In this document: in pieces, positions 21,778 through 32,700 of the stretch
Layout: each line of letters starts with the position of its first letter
Numbering within the stretch: position 1 is the first letter of the stretch
DNA from: Rhizaria sp. SCN 62-66
Lineage: Eukaryota; Rhizaria, unplaced
Length of the DNA: 48,181 nucleotides
NCBI GenBank assembly: GCA_001724265.1
Contig: MEDY01000371.1
Span: 1-48,181, forward strand
Direction of reading: 5' to 3'
Notes under the pieces: model-generated
Told to the model about the DNA's origin: nothing
Seen by the model: the letters and a program-made list of their open reading frames with translations, nothing else
Databases searched by the model: none
Position numbers and translations under genes: made by a program

Positions 21778-24700
21778 TTAGCGTGCGTTCGCGGCTCTCG
21801 CGCCCTTGCGCGGCGACAGCACCTGCCCCGCATTGTTGTTAAGCGGTGAACCCACTTCGGGCACCGCCGCGCTCGCGCCCGCGCTCGCTCCAGCAGCGCC
21901 GGCACCAGCGCCCGGGACGATGTTGTTCGACCCGATGAGCAGCCCGCCGCCGCTGCCGCCGCCGTGCGGGCCACCGAGGCCGCCGCCGCCGCCGCCGAGG
22001 CTGCCGCTGCGCGCGAGACTGCCCATCAGCACTGATGGCTGCGCCACGCCCTTCTTGACCGCGGCAAGCTCGTCGCCGTACTTCTTGCGCTGCACGAGCA
22101 GCGCGGCGGCGAGCGCGACGACGGCGGCCGCCAACGCGAGCGTGGCGCCGAACAGTCCCCAGGCTAGTTTGCGCGCGTTCGATCCCATCACAGTCGGCTC
22201 CCGCTCGATCGTGAACGGCTGGGAGTCGCGGTTCGCGCTGATAGGGCTCACTGCTTCGGTACCAGTCACTGTCGTGGCTGGGTTAGTCATGCCCGGCGTC
22301 GTTGTCGGTGTCGTTGTCACGAGGGGCGCGCCGTCAGCAGCCGTGCCGGCACTAGTCGTTCCCGGCCGAACGGGGGGCGTGGCGCCGTCGTTGAGCCCCG
22401 GGATGATGGCGAAGTCGATGCCGTCCGTGTTAGTCGCAGCCAACGCGGTGCCAGGGCCGTCGAAACCCGGCACATCGAACCAACCGGTGCCGCCGTTGCC
22501 GCCGTTTGCAGTTGAGGCCGTGATCACGGAGGAAACGGCTGCTGCTCCTATCTCCGTCTCCGCCCCCGCCGTGGTGACGACTCGCGCCCCGCCCTCCGGC
22601 GCCCGCGACAGTCTCTGCTCGCCGCCGCTCAACACCAGCAGCCCTGGCCCCGTCACCAGCCCTAGGCCCGCGGCCACGGGCGTCGGCGCCTTGACTGTGA
22701 GCACCGAGTTGGCGTTGCCGAGGACGACGCGCGTGTCGGTCGAGGGGCTGCCGTAGCGGTCCTGGCTGGCCACGCCCGCGGCCAGCAACGCCTGCGCGTT
22801 GGCACGCACGCTGATGCTGCCGCCGCTGTTGCGCACGTGCAGGGCGAGGCGGCCGGGGCCCTCGTGCTCCTGCTGCGCCAAACCAAGCAGAGGACTGCCG
22901 CTAGCGCTCGAGCTAGAGCTGAGGCCGGTTGAGCTAGAGTCGGAGTCAGGGGGACTGGTGAAGGCGAGGACGGCCTGTTCGAGCCACAGCTGCGGCGTGA
23001 TCTGACTGGGGGAGCCGGAGAGGCGCGGGGTGGCGGCACGGAGGCTTGCGCCGGGACCAATGAGGGCACCGGTTCCTGCGGTTACATTCGCGTCACGCCA
23101 CACAGATATTTAAAATAGAGTTTCATATGAGCAAGATAGATTCATGCATTGACTAATTTTACTCAAATTATATATAACACTATCACAGAGAGGATATCTA
23201 AATTAAATAGCATTGCTGGACTGTGATACATTGCGGAATTCTTGTTTAGTGGCGACTACACTTACCTGGAGAAAGGTGCCAGATGGCATTGACGTTCGTG
23301 ACGTCGACGTCGGTGCCGTGCGCCAGAGACAGCACACCGCCATCGTCAAGACGCAGCGCACTTGCGCCGATAGCCCTCTTGCTAGCGGTGGTCGCAGCGG
23401 CGGTCGTTGAGCCGGCTCCGCTGGCAGCAGCAGCAGTGGCAGCGGCAGTGGCGCTAGGACTTGTCGCAGTAGCAGTCGCCAGGGTAGACATAAGCGTGGC
23501 TCCACTGACCAATGCAGTCTCGCCGCCAACCTCGGCGTTATCAGAGCGGATATCGATGCCGCCAGAGCCCACGATCAGCGTCGCCGGCTTGAGCGTGCCC
23601 TGCAGTAACACGACGGCGCGCGCGCGAATCGTCGCGTCTCCCTCAACCACAGCACTCGCAGCGCCGGCGCTGTTAGTCACCGCTGCCGAGCCAACGCCAT
23701 TGCCACTGCCACTGCCGTTGATAGTGCTGCTGCCGATGCTAGAGCTGAAGGTGCTGGCTCCGGCGCCGAGAACGAGTGTGTCGGCAACAGTGAGGAGCGC
23801 GTCCCGGCCGAGGCTGACGCGGCTGGTTGCTCCCAACGACAGCGAGCGCAGCGTCATGACGGACAGCGCCGGCAGCAGCAAGTGACCGTGGGACGTGACT
23901 GCGATGCTGGTGCCGCCGGTGCCAATGGGCTCGACGGGGAATGTCACGCCCAGGTCAGTGCTTGACACGACAGCGCTGGCGCCGTTCGCAGCGCTGTTGC
24001 TGTTGCTGTTGCCGCTGCCGGTGATGGTGATGACGACGTTGGAGTCGGCCGGCTGCACGGCCAGCGCAGCTATGGCGACGATGCCGCCGCTGCTGAACAC
24101 CAACTCGTGCTGCCGCCCCATCGGAATCACGCTGCCGACCGCGGGACCCGCGATGAGCACGGTGGCGCCAGTGCCGGCGCCCACGGCTCCATCCTGCGGC
24201 TTAACTTCAACGCCGATAATGGCCGGGTCGCCGGCGTTGCCGCTGAGGTCGGCCTTGATGACGCCGGTTGGATAGACACTGATGTATCCAACAGCGTTGC
24301 TGTTGCTGCTACCGGTGATGAGCGGCTTGACCGCGCTGCCCGCAGCGACGGTGAGCATCGCCCCCGGCGTGACCTCGATCACGCCTCCCTCGCCGAGCGA
24401 CAGCGCGGCGCCGCGGGCGACGAGCGCGTTGGCGCTGTTGAGCACGACAGTTGCGCCGACTAGTGTGGGCTCGCTCAGCGTGCTGACGCTCGCGACGTTG
24501 GCGCTGTTGACGCTGCCGCTGTTGCCGTCGGCGTTGCGAGAGCTGGTGTTGGCCTGGGTATTGGCGACGGTAAAGCTCGCGGCCGGGCCAGTGACGATGC
24601 GCCGCAGGCTGCTGTTGGCGGTGACGACAGATGAAGCGGCGCCGCTCGCAGTACTGGCTGTGTTGGCTGCGTTGGCGTTGCTAGTCCGGCTGACACCGGT

Positions 24701-26356
24701 GATCGTGCCACTCTCCCAGTACAGCTGCGACGCGATGTGCACCTCGCTGCTCCTGCCAGCAGTAGCGCTTGGACTTGGACTGACACTGGCGCTGCTAGAG
24801 CTTGCGGCGGCGTTGAGGGCAGCGTCGTCCTCCGTGCTGCCGAGCTTCAGCGCGGCTCCCGCAAGCATGAACACCTCGGCCAGCGCCGCGGTGCCGGCCA
24901 CGGTGGCGCCGGTGCGAAGCACCAGCGAGCCCGTTGGGCTGGCCACCGAGTTGACGGTTCCAAAAAACTCGACGCGCCCGCTCTCGGCATAGACTGCGGC
25001 GCCGTTAGGCACGGTCAGCGCGGAGGTCGAGGAGAAGACTGTGACCGTGGACGGTGACTTGGCGGCGGTGGTGGCGCCAACAGCGGTTGCTGTGGGCCCC
25101 GGAGGCGTGACAAGAGCAGGCAAAGCAGGAACTGCAGTGCCAGTACTCGTGGTACTGGTACTTGTGATGGTATTCGTGCCAGTACTCGTGCCGCTGCTCG
25201 TGCTGCTGCTGGTCATGGCAGTGTTCGCGTTGGGGGTTGCGAGGACAAGCTGTGCGTTGTTGCTCAGGGTGACGGTGCCGTCAGCAGTCAGGGGCGCCGT
25301 GAGTCGGAAGAACGCGGTGCGATCGGCGGCCGCGAGGAAGTTAAGCCGCCCCGACATAGCGAGGTCTAAGGGGGCCGACAGTGTCAGGGTGACCGTATTG
25401 GTTCCGGCGCTTGGAGAGCGCAGAGACGCGTCACACGTCATCGTTCCCAACACTTCAACCTTGGTCGTCGTGTCAGCGGGTAAGGGAGTACTCACAGCGA
25501 GCTTGTTGATGCCAGCACCCCCGTTGGTGACCGTGAGCAAGCCCGCGCTCTGCACCAGGAGGTGTGAATAAGACAGATCTAAGGGGTTGGACGACGTGAC
25601 CGTGAACACACCGGCGATGTTCGCGCGCACACGAGTGAAGCTCACATTGCTGCTGGCGGCGGCGCTGGCTGTGTTGCCGTTGCTGTTGGTGCCAGTACCG
25701 GTGACCGTGACGATACCGCCGACGGGCACCGAGAGAATCATGGTTGGCTCATTGTCGCTGCTGCTGACGCCAACGCTGCCGCCACTGACGAGCGTCGGCG
25801 TCAGCACAGCAGTGCCAACAGCAGCGCCGACGCCGGCGCTGCTTGCGGCAGTACTAGTGCCGAGAGTTGGCGGCAGCGAGACGGAGAGGGGCTCGGCGCC
25901 CTTGATTTGACTGGCGAGCAGACTGAGTCGGCCGGCCACAGTGACCGTGGGATAAACCTTGCTGGGCGTGGGGGTGGTGGTGCTTGCGGTGAGCGTTGGC
26001 TGCGTGCTCGTGAGCAGCTGGGCGTTGAGCAGAGTCAAACTTGAAGTCGGCTCGACGCTGACTCCAGTGGCGAAGTTGAGACTTGATTCGACAACGAAAC
26101 TCGCACCGTCATACACGCGGAACGACCCAACGCTAATGGGGGTGTTTAAGTCGACTTGTGTAGTAGACCCACCGATGTTGACATGATCGTTGGGACCGGG
26201 GACGGCGTTGGCGTCCCAGTTGCCCGCGTCAGTGAAGGCTGTGGTCCCGGCGGCGCCGTTCCAGGTCACGACGGCCGCGGAGGCAAACGCAACGCAGGCG
26301 CAGAAAAGCGCGCAGACGCCGGGCAACAGGCGTGGGGGGCGCGGATAAAGGCGCAT
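21778..26356 (-). CDS. Large secreted/surface protein, beta-helix-like ectodomain with one C-terminal TM helix, 1462 aa
   Basis: Exon 1 is 26356-23266 and exon 2 is 23075-21778, joined in phase 1 (HLSPG|TGALIG; donor GTAAGT, acceptor GTAACCGCAG). The chosen ATG begins a signal peptide (MRLYPRPPRLLPGVCALFCA); a longer open frame upstream starts only with GTG. After cleavage near ASA|AVVTW comes an NW-type motif, AGNWDANAVPGPNDHVNIGG, often seen at the start of right-handed beta-helix surface proteins. About 1000 residues rich in Ser, Thr, Gly, Val and Ala follow, with short repeating turns (GTVTLSNN, GTMTCDAS, GGVIEVTPGAMLTV) typical of beta-solenoids. A TM helix lies at about residues 1334-1360 (GLFGATLALAAAVVALAAAL), then QRKK and a Gly/Ala-rich cytoplasmic tail. 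No catalytic motif seen, so function is unknown. It is probably a cell-surface or adhesion protein. Confidence 0.72.
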
Positions 26357-27110
26357 CAAGTTGAGTAAGCGAGACACGCTTCGGGAAAGACAACAAGGGC
26401 GACGATCGGGTGTGAGGCAGTGGAGACAACAAAGCTAGGAAAGTGCTGTCGTCAACACAAAAGGAAAGTTCTTTCTTTGTACAGTATTTTGAATGCTCAA
26501 TCCACTTTAAGTTGTTTATATTTGAGCTATTTTGTTGGCAGTCCTATTGTCGATGTATTTGCGGCGTGAGACATAATGGCAAAAGTCGGCGTCAAGCAGG
26601 TTCTATTTGTTGTTGTTCTCCGTTCGCTTAGTCCTTCGCTGCTTTGTTGCTCCAACAGCCCCTCACAGTCGATGCGCATTTCGCCTTCTTTGAGATGGCA
26701 TTGCCTCAACTCTTTGCTGAAGCTTAGTTTTGACTCTTACTGGTTTCTTTTGCGTGAATGTCTGTTTCTTTAAGTCACGATGTCAACTTAAAGCAAAATG
26801 TATCCTTTACCTTCAAGTCGTTCATCGCGTGCAGTCGGATCTTGCGCAGGATGTGTCATTCACAGATTGACATAAACTCAAGCATTTCATGCACGCATTG
26901 ATTTGCTTTAATATCAAGCATCTTGTATTTGTGCTAAAGCTGAAAAGCATATAGAAACAGCAGCACACGTAGTTACAAAACTTCGCTATGACTCAGGTGA
27001 TCTTCGAAAGTACTGAATAAAAACAAAACCTTCACACAATGGCAATTTCACCGACTCACACAGTCGCACACGAGCGTTAGCAGCTCTAATACCGCTACAG
27101 CCACCAATTT
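26357..27110. other. Gene-free spacer
   Basis: This lies between the start of the beta-helix-like gene and the stop of the CAND1-like gene, both minus strand. It is AT-rich with pyrimidine-rich patches. Short open frames (for example 26443-26631) lack the codon bias of the real genes. No RNA gene recognised. Confidence 0.6.
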
Positions 27111-27549
27111 TCACTGCTGCTGCGCCTTGAGCTGGTTCAGGATGGCGACGAGGTGCTCCGACTTCTCGACGGTGCCCGTGTACATCGCGCAGAACGCGGG
27201 CGTCCGGCTCACGCTGACGCCCGCCACGGCCCGGAGGCGGAAGAACATCGTGACGAAGCAGCGCAGCATCTCGGCCGACGCGGCGGCCTCCCGCTGGGCC
27301 TCACCGTCCACGGTCGACGTCACCGTCGCCGCGGCCGCAGCCTTGCGTTCGGCGGCGACGATCTTGTAGTGGGCCGTGACCGTGGGCAGCGCGAGCGCGG
27401 GGACTGTGTCGGCGCGCCGCAGCAGCGCTTCGGTCACCACGGCCGCGGCGGTTGCGGCGGCGCCGGCGCCGACCGCAGTGCCCACAGTCGCTCCCACCGC
27501 GGCCACACCGCTACCACTGCCGCTGCCACTGCCGCTGCTGCTGCTGCTG

Positions 27550-27582
<33 letters not shown>

Positions 27583-29717
27583 CCGTTGGTGGCGGTGAGT
27601 GCGAGAGAGGTGACGAAGTCCGCGGTGCTGGTAATGATGGCGACGGAGTGCTTGGGGGAGTAATCCTTCAGTCCCTGCAGCACCAGCGACAGCGCCGCGT
27701 CCGTGTCGGCCTCGGCGAGCCACCGCTCGTGCCGCACCTCCAGCGCCAGCAGCGCGGCGCTGCCGCTGCCGCCACTGGGCTTGCTGACGACGAGCGCGGT
27801 GTTGTTGTAGCAGAGCGCGAGGAGCGTGTGGGCGAGCTTGTGCCCGAGCCAGCGCAACTCGAGCGCATCGTCGAAGTAGCACAGCGTGCCGCCAAGGTGG
27901 AACGTCTCGAGGAAGTTAAGCCGCACCTGGCACTCGACGGCGGCGTCGGTGAGCACGGCCTGCCACTCGCGGTCGGTCAGCAGCAGCAGCCCCCACGCGT
28001 CACCATTCACAACAAAGCCGCCGCCGGTCGCGGCGTCGCCGGAGCCGGACGCGCCGGAGCCGGAACTGGAGCTGACGACGCCGGCGCCGCTCGCAGCGGC
28101 GGCGGCGGCGCTGCCAGGGCCGCCCGCGCTCGCAACGGCCGCTGTGCCGGTGGCGGCGTGCGTGGCGCTGCTGGTGGCGGTGAAGAGCGTGCGCAAGGTG
28201 CTATAGTGGGGGTGTTGGGAGTCGCTGAGTTGGGCGGCGGCGGCGGCGGCGGCCGACTTGGCGCTGCCGGCCAGGGACGTCAGCACGGCGGCCTTAGCGG
28301 CGGCGGAGAGCGGCGCCCTGAACAGCTGCAGCAGCACCGCCAGGACGGCCTCCTTAACCAGGATGGCGCCGCGGGTAACGCCGGAGCCCGTGGCGGCCGT
28401 GGAGAGCGAAAGCAGCGGCAGGCACGCGCGCAGAGCGTTGCTCAGAGCCACCACGTTGCTGCCGTAGCCACTACTACTGCTGCTGCTGTTGCTGAGAATG
28501 GCGTCGATGTCGGCGACGGTGAGCTTGAGAGCCGTGGCGGCCAGCACCTTCTGATCGTCGCTCTCGGTCACGACGCTCGCCCCCGCCCCCTCACTACGAG
28601 CGCCGGCGCCGGCACTGGCGAGCGTGCGGCTGAGGGCAGCGAGGCCGTGGCCAGGGAAAGTGACCGTGAACACCGCCAGCACGCGGGCTGCGGCGGAGAC
28701 GACGACCTTGACGCGCTCCTTGACCGTCGCACTGACGCCCGAGGCGGAGTGTGCGTCAGTCATCGCGGTAGCGTTGCTGCCGCCGCCGCTGTTGTTGTTG
28801 TTGTTGTTGCTGCTGTTGCTGCGGGTAAGGCTCGACAGGGGAGCGAGCGACAAGCATGCGTTCACAATATCAGCGAAGCCGCTCGCGTCAACACTGTCGA
28901 GAGGGTGAGTACTGCTGCTGAGAGTGAGAGCGGAGCGGAGGCTGCGGAGAGTGAAGAGCAGCTCCGCAGTCGCGGCCGCAGTCACGTCCTTCTCGTGCTT
29001 GGCGCTCGAGCCCAGCGCTGCCGCGGCGGCGGTGGCGGCGGCGGTGACGGCGGCGGCCACAGCGGTGCCCGCGGCGGCCGTGATGGCGCCGATGCCGGTG
29101 GCTGCGGCCGCGAGCAGCAGCTCCAGACTCGAGGCAACGGCGGCGGGGAAGAAGGCGGAGGCAGAGGCGGACGCGGCGGCCACGGCAGCGGTGGCGGTGA
29201 CGACGGAGCCCATACATGCGTCCAGAGTGCTGCCGCCGCCGCTACTGCCCTCGCAAGGCTTCGCCACAGGCTTGGCACCACTGCTCGCACTCCCATTGGC
29301 GCAGCCGCTAGCGTTGGTAGCGGTGAGAGCCGAGAGGAGACGGAAAAGCGTGAAAGCAGCGCTCAGCACGCTGGCGAGCTCGGCGCCGCCGGCACCGCTG
29401 CCGCTGCCAGCAGCAGCCGCCGCCGCCGCCACGGCCGGAGGCAGCAGCGAGGCGAGCGTGGCCCCCGGGAGGACCTTGACGCCCGCGTTGGCGCCGAGAC
29501 TAGCGCCCGCGACAGTGAGCAGCACCGAGCTCGTCTCGGAGACGCTGTCACCGCAGGCGGCGCTGCGGCGCAGGAACTCGGCGGCGTCTTGCAGAAGCGC
29601 GGCCAGCAGGTCCGCCACTGCCACCCCAGCCTCGGCCGCAGCGGCGTCGGCGGGGACGGCGGAGACAGCGAGTGTGATAAGTGCGTTGCTGCGGGCGAGC
29701 GCCGCGCACTGCAACAT

Positions 29718-29751
<34 letters not shown>

Positions 29752-32700
29752 CAAAGGTAGTCGCCGTCCACGTCAACGCCCGCAGCAACGGCGCCAGCAC
29801 TGCCGCCCGCGCTGGCGCTGGGACTAGCAGTGGCTGCGCCAGCGCTTGCATCAGCGGCGGCGGGGGCGGTGACGGCGGCGGCGGCGGTTTTGGCGAGCGC
29901 GAGCGCCTGCGCCGCGACAGCCTGCTTGACGGAGCCCATGGCGGTGACCGTGCGCAGTGCCAGCGCGAGCACGGCGGCCATCTCGCGCATCACGCGCGGC
30001 TCGGCCCGGGGCGCGGCGACGGCGGCGACGGCGACGGCGACGGCCTGGGGCAGCCACTCGAGGGTGGCTGTGGCGACTGCGGCGGCGGGCGTGGCCGGGC
30101 TAGCAAGCAGCGTGGCGAGCAGCGACAGCGTCAGGGGCGTGGCCGCGGTCGGCGAGTGTTGCTGCGACAGATCCAGGTCGCCCGCGACGGCCGTGAGGCG
30201 GTCGCGCGCCAGGTGCAGCAGCGACGTGGCGGTCTCGCCGGAGAGGGCGGGGCAGGCGTCGGTGCGGGCGCTGGCCAGGGTGGGGAGGACCAGGAAGTGC
30301 AGCACCGAGAGGGCGTACGCACTCGCGCTGAAGAAAGAGACAGAGAGAGAATGGGTCATAGAAGTACAAAGTGGTTCGTAGTCAAGGTGTGAGTCAGAGT
30401 CTGAGTATGTTAATGAGACCATAAAGCATGAAGATAGTACAAAAGCAATACAATCTTTTAGAATATAACACACAAATAATAAACTAAGATAGATTATACT
30501 TTATGAAGTATATTTCCAAAAAGGGAGCGATATGCTGAGAATATCTTGCGTACCGAGCGACGAGGGGCTGGCGCGAGCCCGCGACAGCCATGAGGTGCGC
30601 CAAGAAGGGCTTGGCCACCGCCGCCGCGGCCTCGGCCGTGGCCGCCGCGGGCGCAGCCGCGGGCCCGGCGCCGGAGGCCGTGCCTTGCGGCAGCGCAAGC
30701 GCGGCGCGGAGCACGGCGGGGCCGCACCGGTGGGCGAGCGCGGCGGCACATTGGAGCGCGGGCGCGCGCAGGGGGTTGCTCTGCGCCGCGCGCAGCGCCG
30801 CCACCACAGACAGCACGCCCGCCTCGTGTACCGCGCTGCTCACCGAGCAAGCGCCGGCGGTGTGAGCGCCCGCAGCGTAGACGTGCGCGTGCGTGAGCGC
30901 GGCGGCGGCGCAGGCGAGGGCGGCGCGCACGGTGTCGGGGGCGCGCAGAGTGACGGCGCCGGTGACGGCGTAGGTGCCCGCGAGCGTGGCCAGCCCTGCG
31001 CTGAGCGCTGCGGCGGCCTCAGCGGCGGCGGCGTCGGCGCCAGCGCTCTTGGTGGCGTAGAGAACGCCCTCGGAGACGAGGGCTGAGAGTGCAAACGCGC
31101 TGCGGGCGATCGCCTCGATACCACTGCCGCTGCCGCTGCTGCTGCTGTTGGCAGGCGTCGCCGTGACGCTGTTGGCAGTGGAGATGATTACAGCCAGTGC
31201 GGCCGCAACGGTCTCCGCGTGCGCGACAGCGACAGCGGCGGCAGCGCTGCGGGCGTTGTTGGCGAACGAGACTGTGGTCAGCAGATTGGCGATCAACGTG
31301 AAGGCCGCGGTCACCACAGCAACGCTGCCCTCGGCGGCGCTGCCGGTGACGGCCGCCGTCGCCGCGGCGGTGGCAGCGGACTTGGCGGCTGCGGTGGCCA
31401 AAGCAAGCACTCGGCTGGTCACGGCGGCGGCGTCCGCGGCGGCGCCAGCGGCGGCGTCCGCGGCGGCGGCAGCGGCAGCGACCGCGGCGACGACGGCGAG
31501 CGAGCTGATGGCAATGAGGATGGCCTCGTTGGCGCCAGCGCCGGCGCCAGCGGCCGTGGTCGCGATGATGCGCTCCAGAGAAGGCAACAGAGTGGCCGTG
31601 AGCAGGGGCAGGGCCGCGGCGGCCGCGGCGGCGGCGGCGGCCGAGGCGGAGAGGGAGGCAGTGACGGCGCTGAGCAGGGCCAGGTCGGACTGCGGTTGTG
31701 ACTGGGAGTGCGAGTCTGCGCCGCCGTGGGGAGCGGAGACCGACCGCACCAGCAGCGACGGCATCAGGCCACCGCCGTTGGTGTTGCTGTGCGCGCTGAG
31801 GGCGTTGCCGACGGTGGTGTAGAACGAGGGCAGCGAGACCAACGGGCGGTGTGCGGCCAAGGGGAGGATGCTGCCGCTGGGGTGCAAGTGCTGCTCCGAA
31901 GTCAAGCCGCCCGCGCCCGTGGCCACGCCGCTAACGCCGGCCCCGACAGCACCCGCGTTGCTCGAGACAGCGGCGGCAGCGGCGGCGGCGGCGTTCGCGG
32001 AGGAGGAGGCGTTGACGCCCGCAGCGGCGTTAGCGGCCGTGGCGGCCGCTGCCACGGCAGCGGCGAGCGCGAGCGTGCGTGAGCTGCTCTCCTCCCACGG
32101 CCCCGCGGTGACGACCGTGCTCTCTCTCGCGCTACGGGAGCACGATGCCAACGTGCTCGCGGCGACGGCGGCGGGAGCGATGGCGCCCGCGGCGGCGGCG
32201 GTGTAAAGCGCGGCCGTAAGCGCCGCGGCGGCGACGGCGGCGAGCACGTTGGCATCGTGCTCCCGTAGCGCGAGAGAGAGCACGGTCGTCACCGCGGGGC
32301 CGTGGGAGGAGAGCAGCTCACGCACGCTCGCGCTCGCCGGACCGTGGTCAGGAGGCGGGCGGCGGAGGCGCGGACCATCCACGAAAGGTCGATATCAGCG
32401 CCTAAAATCGCGGGGAAAAATCATGGCGAAAAAACAGAAGTACAGAAATGATGAGTAGAGGACATTGATGTTTGAGGATATGAGTAAAAAAAAATGAAGT
32501 ATACAGAGAAAAATTACACTTTTCATACGAATATATACAATTTAATCCGTTTAACAAAATTGTACGCTCTTAATACTGTTTTCTAAAAAGCATGCACGCA
32601 AGACGTACCCGAGTAGGAGCCGGGGACGACGCCGACGCTGGCGCCGGCCGGACTGGCGGTCGCAGGGACAAACGCACTGGGAGCCGCGACGCTGACACTG

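Noticed and set aside
26357-26377. Seven-codon upstream extension of the beta-helix-like protein
   Set aside because: It would start at GTG; the ATG at 26356 begins a proper signal peptide.
27153-30392. Plus-strand open frame of about 1079 codons opposite the CAND1-like gene
   Set aside because: It is a shadow: antisense of a GC-rich exon gives long open frames full of Arg, Gly and Glu. The minus frame carries the family-like sequence and agrees with the splice phases.
31868-32206. Plus-strand frame containing the same peptide (VRELLSSHGPAV) as the minus-strand gene
   Set aside because: Not a second gene: it is the left arm of the inverted repeat read on the opposite strand.
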